Shown here: positions 51,075-59,463 of the stretch, piece after piece | How positions within the stretch are numbered: the stretch's first letter is position 1 | Layout of the letters: every line of letters starts with the position of its first letter | Assembly: GCA_024224155.1 (NCBI GenBank) | Contig: JAAENP010000385.1 | Span: 1-64,000, forward strand | Reading direction: 5' to 3' | Length of the DNA: 64,000 nt | Origin: a bacterium | GTDB taxonomy: Bacteria > Acidobacteriota > Thermoanaerobaculia > Multivoradales > JAHEKO01 | Notes under the pieces: generated by a model | What the model was told of the DNA's origin: nothing | The model's input: only the letters and a program-made list of their open reading frames with translations | Databases searched by the model: none | Translations under genes and position numbers: made by a program

Positions 51075-51833
51075 ATGCCGGTAAAGCGATTCGACGAGAT
51101 GACCTGGGAGGAGGCTCGAGGGCTGAAGGGCGGTGCGGCGATCGGCGTCCTTCCCATCGGCGCGGTCGAGGCCCACGGCCCTCACCTGCCCCTCGCAACA
51201 GATCGGATCATCGCCCTGGCGATGGCGGAGAGCGGAGCCGGCCTCCTGTCAGAAGCTGGAAGGAGCGTCGTGCTCCTGCCCGCGCTCGCCTACACCTCGG
51301 CACTCTTTGCCGCCGGTTTTCCGGGGACCCTCTCGGTTCGACCCGGCGCCGTGACCGAGCTGATTGTCGATATCGGGTCCTCTTTGCGACACGGCGGCAT
51401 CCGGACGCTCGCCATCGCCAACGCCCACCTCGACCCGACGCATCTGGCATCAATCCACGAGGCCGTCCGGCAGCTGGAGGCCGAAGGCGTGGTTCTCGCG
51501 TTTCCGGACCTCACCCGCAAGCCCTGGGCACCGAGGCTCACCGAGGAGTTCAGGTCGGGAGCCTGCCACGCGGGGCGCTTCGAAGGTTCGGTGGTCATGG
51601 CCGCGCGCCCGGACCTGGTCCGGGAGGACATCCAGCGGGAGCTGGCCGCGAACCCGGCGTCGCTCTCGGTGGCGATCGGCGAGGGCAAGCGGAGCTTCGA
51701 AGAGGCGCAGGGCCCGAAGGCCTACTTCGGTGATCCGGCGGCGGCGACCGCCGCCGAGGGCCGGGAAACGATCGCGGTGCTGGGCTCCATTCTGCGCGAC
51801 GCCGTGATCGCGGCCGAAGCCGGTTCGTCTTGA
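51075..51833 (+). CDS. Creatininase-family metalloamidohydrolase
   Basis: This 252-residue member of the creatininase/MftE family has the N-terminal metal motif GAVEAHGPHLPLATD (Glu32, His34, Asp43) and a second metal motif NAHLDPTH. In most relatives the second motif reads NGHGGN, so this is a divergent subgroup. The family hydrolyses cyclic or linear amides. It precedes the aminobenzoyl-CoA operon by 31 bases, but a strong promoter overlaps its stop codon, so it may be transcribed separately. The longer open frame upstream lies inside the preceding gene and is rejected. Confidence 0.87.
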   Translation: MPVKRFDEMTWEEARGLKGGAAIGVLPIGAVEAHGPHLPLATDRIIALAMAESGAGLLSEAGRSVVLLPALAYTSALFAAGFPGTLSVRPGAVTELIVDIGSSLRHGGIRTLAIANAHLDPTHLASIHEAVRQLEAEGVVLAFPDLTRKPWAPRLTEEFRSGACHAGRFEGSVVMAARPDLVREDIQRELAANPASLSVAIGEGKRSFEEAQGPKAYFGDPAAATAAEGRETIAVLGSILRDAVIAAEAGSS

Positions 51834-51858
51834 CGTGTCTTCGCCGCCCCTCTAACGT
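51830..51858 (+). promoter_or_regulatory. Sigma-70-like promoter of the aminobenzoyl-CoA operon
   Basis: TTGACG (51830-51835, 5 of 6) and TAACGT (51853-51858, 4 of 6) are 17 bases apart. The predicted start site is the G of GTG 51865, so the first mRNA would be leaderless. The -35 overlaps the previous gene's TGA. Confidence 0.6.
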
Positions 51859-51864
51859 GGCACC

Positions 51865-52641
51865 GTGATCCTCGAGGGCAAAGGTGTCGTCATAACCGGC
51901 GGCGGACGCGGAATCGGCGCGGCGATTGCCGATCTTCTGTCCCGAGAAGGAGCCCGGATCGTGGTCAGCGCACGATCCACGGACGAGATCGAGGCAGTCG
52001 CCGCGAGCTTGCGCGCTGCCGATCGCCAGGCCTGGGCGATTCCGTGTGACGTCTCCGATCCCGACCAGATAGCGGAGCTCCACCGAGCGGCCTTGGAACG
52101 GCTCGGTCAGGTAGACGTTCTGGTGAACAACGCCGGCGTCGCGGACTCGGCACCACTCAAGGCGATTTCGCTCGAGAGCTGGAACCGGATGATGGCGGTC
52201 AACGCCACCGGTACCTTCCTCTGTACCCAGGCCTTCGTACCAGGAATGGTCGAACGGGGCTGGGGGAGGGTGGTCAACGTGGCCTCGGTCGCGGGCAAGG
52301 TCGGCGGACCGTACATGGCGGCCTATGCGGCTTCCAAGCACGCCGCCCTCGGGTTCACGCGCTCGGTTGCGGCCGAGGTCGCCACGGCCGGGGTCACCGT
52401 GAACGCCGTCTGCCCGGGCTTCGTCGACACGCCGATGACCGACGAGTCGGTCGCCCGGATCGTCACGAAGACCGGCTCCGAGGCCGCCAAGGCCAGGGAG
52501 CATCTCCAGAGAACCAGCCCCCAGAACCGTCTCATGACGCCGGAGGAGGTTGCCTTTCTGGTGCTGAGCCTGTGTGACCCGCGGGCGGGCGGTGTCAATG
52601 GCCAGGGACTGGTGCTGGACGGTGGAGCGGTGCAGTCGTGA
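51865..52641 (+). CDS. Short-chain dehydrogenase/reductase of the aminobenzoyl-CoA operon
   Basis: This 258-residue SDR has the cofactor motif TGGGRGIG, the NNAG motif and a YxxxK catalytic pair in YAASK, preceded by the Ser of NVASVAGKV. The C-terminus ends GQGLVLDGGAVQS, typical of 3-hydroxyacyl-CoA or ketoacyl reductases. The absence of an acidic residue after the second strand (VVSARS) suggests NADP preference. In the anthranilate pathway an SDR of this kind acts on the alicyclic CoA-ester. It starts at GTG 51865 and overlaps the RidA-like gene (GTGA). Confidence 0.9.
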   Translation: MILEGKGVVITGGGRGIGAAIADLLSREGARIVVSARSTDEIEAVAASLRAADRQAWAIPCDVSDPDQIAELHRAALERLGQVDVLVNNAGVADSAPLKAISLESWNRMMAVNATGTFLCTQAFVPGMVERGWGRVVNVASVAGKVGGPYMAAYAASKHAALGFTRSVAAEVATAGVTVNAVCPGFVDTPMTDESVARIVTKTGSEAAKAREHLQRTSPQNRLMTPEEVAFLVLSLCDPRAGGVNGQGLVLDGGAVQS

Positions 52642-53069
52642 GTGAGGACCGAGAGCGCCTCGGACAGCTTCCCATGGCAGTGATCGAGCCCGACGGCTGG
52701 AAGCTCCCGCGGGGTTACTCCAATGGAATGCTCGCACCCGAAGGCGGCAGGATTCTATTTGTTGCCGGCCAGATCGGCTGGGACGAGAATCAGCGCCTGG
52801 TCGAGGGTGGATTCGTCGCGCAGTTCGCTCGTGCTCTGGCGAATGTGGTCGCGGTCGTCAACGCGGCCGGGGGCGAAGCTGCGAACGTCGGCCGTCTCAC
52901 TATCTATGTAACCGACTGCTCGGAGTATCTGGCTCAAATCAAAGACATCGGGCGAGCGTACCGAAGCCTGATGGGAAGTCACTATCCTGCCATGGCGCTG
53001 GTGGAGGTCCAGGCACTGCTCGAGCCTGGCGCCATGGTGGAGATCGAGGCCACCGCCGTGGTGAGCTGA
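52638..53069 (+). CDS. RidA/YjgF-family protein lacking the catalytic arginine
   Basis: This 143-residue member of the Rid family forms trimers that bind small imine or enamine substrates. It keeps the family's end pattern VEVQALLEPGAMVEIEATAVV. At the position of E. coli-type RidA Arg105 it has Met (SHYPAMALVEV), so it belongs with the Rid subfamilies without that arginine. In this operon it could hydrolyse the cyclic enamine formed when 2-aminobenzoyl-CoA is oxidised and reduced; that is inference. GTG 52638 overlaps the SDR stop; ATG 52674 would be an alternative. Confidence 0.88.
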   Translation: MSEDRERLGQLPMAVIEPDGWKLPRGYSNGMLAPEGGRILFVAGQIGWDENQRLVEGGFVAQFARALANVVAVVNAAGGEAANVGRLTIYVTDCSEYLAQIKDIGRAYRSLMGSHYPAMALVEVQALLEPGAMVEIEATAVVS

Positions 53070-53140
53070 TTCCGGAGCCACTCGCGAGCAACGCCGCTGG
53101 AACCAGCAGTCTGCAAAACTATGTCGGAGACGGACACTAG

Positions 53141-53941
53141 ATGGCGATAGACCCGCAGAGCTTTCTCTACCAGCATGATCGCGAGACCGGGGTCGCGACG
53201 GTTACGCTCAACCGGCCGGATCGGCTCAACGCCTTGACCTTCGAGGTCTACCGGGAGCTCAAGGAGGTCTTTCTCGCGCTCGACACCGAGCCCGGAGTGA
53301 GAGCCGTCCTGCTCACCGGAGCCGGGCGCGCGTTCTGCTCCGGGGGTGACGTCGAAGACATCATCGGTGAGCTCTTCGCCAAGGACTATCGCGGCCTGCT
53401 CGAGTTCACGCGCTCGACCGGCGATCTGATCCTGTCGATTCTGCGCTGCCGCCGTCCGGTTATCGGCGCCCTCAACGGCACCGTGGCTGGGGCCGGAGCG
53501 GTGATCGCCGCCGCCTGTGACATCCGGATCGCCTCCGAGCGCGCCAAGATCGCCTATCTGTTCACCAAGGTCGGCCTCTCCGGAGCCGACATGGGAGCCT
53601 CGTGGCTCCTGCCCAGAATCGTCGGCCTGGGTCGGTCGATGGAGCTCCTCATGTCGGGTGATTTCATCGACGCCCATGAGGCGCACCGAATCGGGCTCTA
53701 CAACCGCGTGGTGGCGGACGACCGCCTGGCGCAGGAGGCTCGAGACTGGGCGGAGCGCCTCGCCCAGGGGCCGTCCTTCGGCCTCGAGATCACCAAGAAA
53801 ATGGTGCTGCGGGAGGCCTCCATGGATCTTGAATCCGCAATGGCCGCCGAGACCGAGATCCAGGCCGCGTGTATGGAAGATCCCAACTTTCGCGAGGCCT
53901 ATGATTCCTTCGTCCAGAAGCGAAAACCGCGCTTTGAGTAG
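53141..53941 (+). CDS. Enoyl-CoA hydratase/isomerase-family protein
   Basis: This 266-residue crotonase-fold protein has the oxyanion-hole blocks GAGRAFCSGGDVEDI and ALNGTVAGAGAVIAAACDIRIAS. The segment carrying the two catalytic glutamates of standard hydratases reads FTKVGLSGADMGASWLLPRIVG, so it uses a different active-site residue set. That pattern fits crotonases that hydrate or hydrolyse alicyclic CoA-thioesters. It is preceded by a 71-base gap with a GCTGG-AA-CCAGC palindrome and overlaps the acyl-CoA dehydrogenase gene. Confidence 0.93.
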   Translation: MAIDPQSFLYQHDRETGVATVTLNRPDRLNALTFEVYRELKEVFLALDTEPGVRAVLLTGAGRAFCSGGDVEDIIGELFAKDYRGLLEFTRSTGDLILSILRCRRPVIGALNGTVAGAGAVIAAACDIRIASERAKIAYLFTKVGLSGADMGASWLLPRIVGLGRSMELLMSGDFIDAHEAHRIGLYNRVVADDRLAQEARDWAERLAQGPSFGLEITKKMVLREASMDLESAMAAETEIQAACMEDPNFREAYDSFVQKRKPRFE

Positions 53942-55106
53942 GGCTGGCGATCTCGAGACCGTAGCTCCCTTCCTCGACGCCGGGCATCGGGAGACGGCGG
54001 CGGCAGCGGCGAGGTTTGCGGCCGAAAAGATCGCGCCGCTCGGGCTCTTGGACGACGACGGCGAGGCCCGCATCCAGGCCCGCGAGATTCTCGAGCTCCT
54101 GGGCACCGGTGGCTGGTGCAGGTACGCCGTGCCGGCAGCTTTCGGAGGTGTCTCCGAACGGGTCGACACGGTGGCCTGCTGCCTCATCCGCGAGATCCTC
54201 GCGGCCGTCTCTCCGCTCGCCGACTCCGTGTTCGCACTCCAGTGCCTGGGATCGTTGCCGATAGCGCTCTACGGTACGGATGAGGCTCGGCGCCGCTGGC
54301 TTCCCAGAGTCGCTGACGGCACCGCCATGGCCGGATTCGCGATGACCGAGCCCAATGCCGGCTCCGACGTTCGGGCGCTGGAGACAAGGGCCGAGCGACT
54401 GGACGACGGCTACACGATCAACGGGCTCAAGACCTTCATCACCAACGCCGGACTGGCGGATTTCTATTCGACCTTCGTCCGTACGTCGGCGGACGGTCTG
54501 TCGTGTCTGGTCGTGCCTGCCGACGCCTCCGGATTGCGATTTGTTAGCGAGCAGGTCTTGAGCGCGCCCCACCCCCTGGGCGAGATCGCCTTCGAGAACT
54601 GCCGGGTGCCGTCCTCGGCACTCGTGGGTGATGAAGGCGAAGGCTTCGAGATCGGGATGAGGACGCTGGATCGGTTGCGGGCCACGGTTGCGGCCGCGGC
54701 GTGCGGCATGGCGGCGCGGGCGCTGGAGGAGGCTCGAAGACACGCGGTCGAGCGCCAACAGTTCGGACGGCAGCTCTCGCGCTTCCAACTGACTCAGCAG
54801 AAGATCGCGCGCATGGCGACAGACCTTGCGGCATCCCGGCTCCTCACCTTTCGCGCCGCCCGGGCGGCGTTGGATGGCGACGCCGACGTCACGCTCCGTT
54901 CGGCAATGTCCAAGTATCACGCCACCGAATCGGCGCAGCGCATCGTGGACGATGCGGTACAGATCCTTGGCGGCGGCGGGGTCTTGAAGACCCACCCGAT
55001 CGACCACTACTACCGCTCGGTGCGCGCGCTGCGGATCTACGAGGGGACAAGCGAAATCCAGCAGCTCATCGTGGCCCGCGAGATCCTCCGCCCAGGGCAC
55101 CTCTAG
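53901..55106 (+). CDS. Acyl-CoA dehydrogenase
   Basis: This flavoprotein of about 401 residues has FAMTEPNAGSDV (FAD-binding), GYTINGLKTFITNAG, ERQQFGRQLSRFQLTQ and the C-terminal catalytic Glu in RIYEGTSEIQQL. It should oxidise a saturated CoA-thioester of the operon's ring or ring-opened intermediates. The start is uncertain. ATG 53901 has GAGG 4-5 bases upstream and overlaps the crotonase gene by 41 bases; TTG 53934 overlaps by 8 bases and gives about 390 residues. The next gene starts 4 bases after its stop. Confidence 0.92.
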   Translation: MIPSSRSENRALSRAGDLETVAPFLDAGHRETAAAAARFAAEKIAPLGLLDDDGEARIQAREILELLGTGGWCRYAVPAAFGGVSERVDTVACCLIREILAAVSPLADSVFALQCLGSLPIALYGTDEARRRWLPRVADGTAMAGFAMTEPNAGSDVRALETRAERLDDGYTINGLKTFITNAGLADFYSTFVRTSADGLSCLVVPADASGLRFVSEQVLSAPHPLGEIAFENCRVPSSALVGDEGEGFEIGMRTLDRLRATVAAAACGMAARALEEARRHAVERQQFGRQLSRFQLTQQKIARMATDLAASRLLTFRAARAALDGDADVTLRSAMSKYHATESAQRIVDDAVQILGGGGVLKTHPIDHYYRSVRALRIYEGTSEIQQLIVAREILRPGHL

Positions 55107-55110
55107 TCCA

Positions 55111-56553
55111 GTGTGGAAGCCGCCCGAGCGGATCAAGCATTCTCAACTCTGGGCCCGCTGGCCGACAGCCGCAGAAGCCTCGAGCTCGAGGCTCTTCAGC
55201 CCGCTCCGGCTCGGCCCCGTGGAGATCGAGCAGAGAACCTGGGTACCGGCCATGGTGCCCTGGCGGGCCAGCCAAGACGGCTTCGTGACTCCGGAGATCC
55301 TGGACTGGTACGAGCGCTTCGCTCGCGGACGGCCGGGGGTCCTGGTGGTCGAAGCCACGGGCATTCGCGACATCCCGAGCGGACCGCTGCTACGGATCGG
55401 CGATGATCGGTTTGTGCCCGGCCTGCGCCGATTGGCGCGAACCGTCAAGCACTCGAGCGCGGGGCACACCCGGCTTCTCATACAGATCATCGATTTTCTG
55501 ACCGTCCGCCGCCGCCCGCGGCCGGAGCAGTTCTTCGATCGCTACCTCGAGATCGAGGATCGCCACCGCCGCTCCGCCGGTTGGCCGGATTCCGACACCC
55601 GCGTGCGAGACTTCCTGAAGGGCCTCGGCGAGGAAGAGCTGGAAACGGTGCTCACTCCGAGGGAGCTCGAGTCGCTCCGCTTCGGCTACCGCGAGCGGGT
55701 CACCGACACCCACCTGGAGCACGTTCGCCGACTGCCTCGAGTTCTGCCCGGACTCTTCGCCGCCGCCGCCGGCCGGGCGCAGCAAGCGGGGTTCGACGGT
55801 GTTGAGCTGCACTTTGCGCACGCCTACACCATGGCTTCCTTTCTCTCGCGCCTGAACTCGCGCGACGACGGCTACGGAGGCTCGCTCGCGGGCCGTGTAC
55901 GACTCCCGCTCGAGGTGTTCCAGGCGGTTCGCGAGCGAGTAGGGGAGAGCTTCGCGGTGGGCTGCCGCTATTTGAGCGAGGACTGTATCGAAGGCGGCAG
56001 CTCGATCGAAGACGCGACCTACTTCGGGGTCGAGTTCGCTCGCGCCGGCATGGACTTTCTGTCGCTGTCACGCGGCGGCAAGTTCGAGGACGCCCTGCAG
56101 CCCAAGATCGGCTGGGCGGTCTATCCGTACACCGGCCCCAGTGGCTATGAGTGCATGCCGACCGCCATCTCGGACCGGGCCGGTCCCTTCGGACGCAACG
56201 TACCGGCAACAGCCCGCATTCGGGCCGCGATACGCGAGGCGGGCCTGGCCACGCCCGTCGTCGTGGCCGGTGGAATCTCGACCTTCGAGCAGGCCGAGGC
56301 CATCCTCCGCCGCGGCGACGCCGACATCGTGGCTGCGGCCCGGCAGAGCCTCGCCGACCCGGATTGGTTCCGAAAGATCGGCCTCGGCCGCGGCGACGAG
56401 ATTCGCCGTTGCGTCTACACCAACTACTGCGAAGGGCTCGACCAGAAACACAAACAGGTCACCTGCCAGCTCTGGGATCGTGAGAATCTCGACGAGCCCG
56501 GCGTCAGGCTGTCGAAGGACGGCAGGCGCCGGCTGATGGCGCCTGATTGGTAG
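55111..56553 (+). CDS. Old-yellow-enzyme-family oxidoreductase with an insertion
   Basis: This 480-residue TIM-barrel flavoprotein has the OYE segment AGFDGVELHFAHAYTM and then FLSRLNSRDDGYGGSLAGRVRLPLEV. The C-terminal phosphate-binding end is VVVAGGISTFEQAEAILRRGDADIV. Between the N-terminal barrel strands and this segment there is about 90 residues of extra charged helix (about 135-210). The C-terminus has Cys residues (RRCVYTNYC and a later CQLW) without the clear four-cysteine Fe-S spacing. It probably reduces an enone CoA-thioester in this operon. Start GTG 55111. Confidence 0.88.
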   Translation: MWKPPERIKHSQLWARWPTAAEASSSRLFSPLRLGPVEIEQRTWVPAMVPWRASQDGFVTPEILDWYERFARGRPGVLVVEATGIRDIPSGPLLRIGDDRFVPGLRRLARTVKHSSAGHTRLLIQIIDFLTVRRRPRPEQFFDRYLEIEDRHRRSAGWPDSDTRVRDFLKGLGEEELETVLTPRELESLRFGYRERVTDTHLEHVRRLPRVLPGLFAAAAGRAQQAGFDGVELHFAHAYTMASFLSRLNSRDDGYGGSLAGRVRLPLEVFQAVRERVGESFAVGCRYLSEDCIEGGSSIEDATYFGVEFARAGMDFLSLSRGGKFEDALQPKIGWAVYPYTGPSGYECMPTAISDRAGPFGRNVPATARIRAAIREAGLATPVVVAGGISTFEQAEAILRRGDADIVAAARQSLADPDWFRKIGLGRGDEIRRCVYTNYCEGLDQKHKQVTCQLWDRENLDEPGVRLSKDGRRRLMAPDW

Positions 56554-56593
56554 GTCCCGCTGGGCGCTGCCCGACCTCTTACCGCTCGCCCGG

Positions 56594-56599
56594 TAGAAT
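56594..56599 (+). promoter_or_regulatory. -10-like hexamer upstream of the aminobenzoyl-CoA monooxygenase/reductase gene
   Basis: TAGAAT (5 of 6) lies 29 bases before ATG 56629. CCGACC, 3 of 6 to the -35 consensus, is 17 bases upstream. It could be an internal promoter. Confidence 0.35.
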
Positions 56600-56628
56600 C
56601 GGGACAGCTGCCGACGGCAGTTCACACC

Positions 56629-58932
56629 ATGAGAATCGTCTGCATAGGAGGAGGCCCGGCGGGACTTTACTTCGCGATCTTGATGCGCAAGGCCTTTCCG
56701 GATTCGCGGATTCGTGTGCTCGAGAGGAACCGTGCCGACGACACGTTCGGCTGGGGTGTGGTGTTCTCGGATGAAACCCTCGGAGCGTTCGAGGACGCGG
56801 ACCCGGAGAGCTACGCCGAGATCACCGCCAACTTCAAGTACTGGCGTGACATCGAGACCCACCACGCCGGCGAATGCGTGATCTCGACGGGTCACGGCTT
56901 CGCCGCACTGTCGCGCAAGAAGCTCTTGCTGATTCTGCAGAGACGCTGCCGTGAGCTGGGCGTCGAGCTCGAGTTCGAACGAGAGGTGGAGAATGTGGCG
57001 GAGTTTGCCGACGCCGATCTCATCGTGGCCTCGGATGGAGTGAACAGCGCGATTCGCGAAACCTATTCCGAGCACTTCGGCGCCAAGGTCGACTGGCGCA
57101 AATGCAGGTTCTGCTGGCTCGGGACCGACAAACCACTGGGCGCGTTCACCTTCGTTTTCAAAGACACGCCGCACGGCCTGTTTCAGGTGCATGCCTATCC
57201 ATTCGAATCCGGTGAAGCCGGCGCGGCCGGCGAAACCGGACTCGGGACCTGGATCGTGGAGTGCCGCGAAGAGGTCTGGCGCAGAGCCGGTCTCGATCGC
57301 GCGAGCGAAGACGACACCGTGGCGTTCTGCCAGGAGCTGTTTGCGGAATACCTCGCCGGCCACAAGTTGCTGACCAACCGATCGCTCTGGCGGTCGTTCC
57401 CGACCGTTCACTGCGATACCTGGCACAGAGGCAATCTGGTCCTTCTGGGCGATGCTGCGCACACGGCTCACTTCTCGATCGGCTCGGGCACCAAGCTCGC
57501 CATGGAAGACGCCATCCAGCTCACCGACAGCTTCCGCCGGCTCGGGATCGTCGACATTCCCGCCGCTCTGGCGCACTACGAGGAATCCCGCTGGGTGGAC
57601 GTGGTCAAGCTCCAGAAAGCCGCCCAGACCAGTCTCGAATGGTTCGAGAACTCCGAACGCTACAAGACCCAGAGTCCGATCCAGTTCACTTTCAACTTGA
57701 TGACTAGATCGAAACGGATCACCTACGACAACCTGAGACAGCGCGATCCGGTCTTGATCGGGCGCCTGGACGAGTGGTACCGGCAAGATGCCGGCGCGCC
57801 GGCGCCCCTCGACGGCAAGGCCCCGGCTCCGATCTTCACGCCCTACAAGCTGCGCGGCCTGGAGCTGGTCAACCGTATCGTGGTCAGCCCGATGTGTCAG
57901 TACTCGGCCGTGGACGGGGTCCCCAACGACTGGCATCTGGTCCACCTTGGCAACCGAGCCATTGGGGGCGCGGGGTTGATCATCACCGAGATGACCGACG
58001 TCGCCGCCGAGGGCCGGATCACGCTCGGCTGCGCCGGGCTCTATAAACGCGAGCACGTCGACGCCTGGGCACGAATTGTCGACTTCGTGCATGCCAACTC
58101 GGACGCCAAGATCGGCGTGCAGCTCGCTCATGCCGGCCGCAAGGGCTCGGTTCGTCACCCCTGGCTGGGAGATGACGTGCCCCTCACGGCGGCGGCGGGC
58201 GCCTGGGAGACAATCGCGCCCTCGGCGAATCCGTTTCAGCCGGACTGGCCTGCGCCCCGGGCGATGGTCCAGGCCGACATGGAGGCCGTGGCTCGTGCCT
58301 TCGTGCGTTCGACGCAGTACGCATCCGAGGCCGGATTCGATCTGATCGAGGTCCACATGGCGCACGGCTACCTGCTTTCGAGTTTCATCTCGCCACTCTC
58401 GAACCGACGGCAGGACGAGTACGGCGGCTCGCTCGAGAACCGCATGCGCTTTCCCCTGGAGGTTTTTCGCTCCATGCGTGCGGTCTGGCCGGAAGACAAG
58501 CCGATGTCGGTGCGGATATCGGCCAGTGACTGGATGGCCGACGGCTCCGGGATCACGGCCGCGGAATCGGTCGAGATCGCCAAGCTGCTGTCTCGGTCCG
58601 GCTGCGACCTTCTGGACGTGTCCTCGGGGGGCAACGTGCCCGAGTCGAGAGTCGAATACGGTCGGATGTACCAAGTGCCGTTCGCCGATCGGATCCGGCA
58701 CGAAACCGGAATGCCCATAGCCGCGGTCGGGGCCCTGCTCGGAGCCGACCACGCCAACACGGTGCTCGCGGCCGGGCGGGCCGACCTTGCCGTGATGGCG
58801 CGACCGCATCTTCGGGACGCCTATCTCACCCTCCACGCCGCCGAGCGCTACGGGTACTGGCAACAGAAGTGGCCTGGCCAGTATCAGCCCGGAAAGCCGG
58901 TTCCGCCGCGTCCCAAGCGCCGCCGGCGATAG
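56629..58932 (+). CDS. 2-aminobenzoyl-CoA monooxygenase/reductase-like fusion enzyme
   Basis: This 767-residue protein fuses two flavoenzyme domains. Residues 1 to about 385 are an FAD-dependent aromatic hydroxylase with CIGGGPAG (7-12) and LLGDAAHTAHFSIGSGTKLAMEDA. Residues from about 395 to 750 are an OYE-type reductase (FTPYKLRGLELVNRIVVSP, VHMAHGYLLSSFISP, DEYGGSLENRMRFPLEVF). This domain pairing is the known architecture of 2-aminobenzoyl-CoA monooxygenase/reductase in aerobic anthranilate breakdown; salicylyl-CoA 5-hydroxylases share it. The enzyme hydroxylates and then hydrogenates the aromatic ring of the CoA-ester. The thioesterase gene follows. Confidence 0.9.
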   Translation: MRIVCIGGGPAGLYFAILMRKAFPDSRIRVLERNRADDTFGWGVVFSDETLGAFEDADPESYAEITANFKYWRDIETHHAGECVISTGHGFAALSRKKLLLILQRRCRELGVELEFEREVENVAEFADADLIVASDGVNSAIRETYSEHFGAKVDWRKCRFCWLGTDKPLGAFTFVFKDTPHGLFQVHAYPFESGEAGAAGETGLGTWIVECREEVWRRAGLDRASEDDTVAFCQELFAEYLAGHKLLTNRSLWRSFPTVHCDTWHRGNLVLLGDAAHTAHFSIGSGTKLAMEDAIQLTDSFRRLGIVDIPAALAHYEESRWVDVVKLQKAAQTSLEWFENSERYKTQSPIQFTFNLMTRSKRITYDNLRQRDPVLIGRLDEWYRQDAGAPAPLDGKAPAPIFTPYKLRGLELVNRIVVSPMCQYSAVDGVPNDWHLVHLGNRAIGGAGLIITEMTDVAAEGRITLGCAGLYKREHVDAWARIVDFVHANSDAKIGVQLAHAGRKGSVRHPWLGDDVPLTAAAGAWETIAPSANPFQPDWPAPRAMVQADMEAVARAFVRSTQYASEAGFDLIEVHMAHGYLLSSFISPLSNRRQDEYGGSLENRMRFPLEVFRSMRAVWPEDKPMSVRISASDWMADGSGITAAESVEIAKLLSRSGCDLLDVSSGGNVPESRVEYGRMYQVPFADRIRHETGMPIAAVGALLGADHANTVLAAGRADLAVMARPHLRDAYLTLHAAERYGYWQQKWPGQYQPGKPVPPRPKRRRR

Positions 58933-58949
58933 ACTCCGACCCGGAGCTC

Positions 58950-59384
58950 GTGTTGAAGCATAGGACTCATCTCAAGGTGCGCTTCGGCGACGTGGATCTC
59001 GCCGGCATCGTCTACTTCCCACGCTTCTTGCACTACTGCCACGTCGGCATGGAGGACTGTTTCTCGGTAGTCATGGGCATCGACTACGACCAGCTCCTGC
59101 TGGAGCGTAGGGTCGCCTTTCCCACCGTACACATCGAGATCGATTTCCTCCGCCCTCTCAAATACGGAGAAGATGTCGAGATCGAAATGGAGATCAAAAA
59201 GATCGGTACGACGTCGGTGGAATGGAGCTACCGGATCTTTCGAGTCGGCGAAAGTGATGCGATCGCGCAGAGCCGGCACGTCACGGTCTGCACGGACCTC
59301 GACAGCTTCGAGAAGAAGCGCGTGCCCGATTGGCTGCGCAGTCGCCTCGTGCCGGATGAGGCGCCGGCCTCTTCGGTTTCTTGA
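58950..59384 (+). CDS. Acyl-CoA thioesterase, 4-hydroxybenzoyl-CoA thioesterase (hot-dog) fold
   Basis: This protein of about 144 residues has the 4HBT motif VRFGDVDLAGIVYFPRF with the catalytic Asp, then the FPTVHIEIDFLRPLKYGED and EWSYRIFR strands. It hydrolyses aromatic or aliphatic CoA-thioesters, and in this operon it may release product or rescue CoA from dead-end esters. The open frame extends back into the previous gene; GTG 58950 (or TTG 58953) gives family length. It is the last gene of the catabolic run; asnB follows after 79 bases. Confidence 0.88.
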   Translation: MLKHRTHLKVRFGDVDLAGIVYFPRFLHYCHVGMEDCFSVVMGIDYDQLLLERRVAFPTVHIEIDFLRPLKYGEDVEIEMEIKKIGTTSVEWSYRIFRVGESDAIAQSRHVTVCTDLDSFEKKRVPDWLRSRLVPDEAPASSVS

Positions 59385-59463
59385 CGCTGCTCCGGGGCCG
59401 GCTTGTTTGCTCTTGCGCCGCGGGCACTGAGACAATCGGAAGCTCTGAGGCAGTCGGTCTGTT

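Noticed and set aside
53121-53150. A nine-codon mini-ORF overlapping the crotonase start
   Set aside because: It has no ribosome site and no conservation evidence. It could be an uORF, but I cannot support it.
56068-58863. A 931-codon open frame on the minus strand
   Set aside because: It is antisense to the hydroxylase/OYE fusion and neighbouring genes. It has no domain and arises from the GC-rich third positions.
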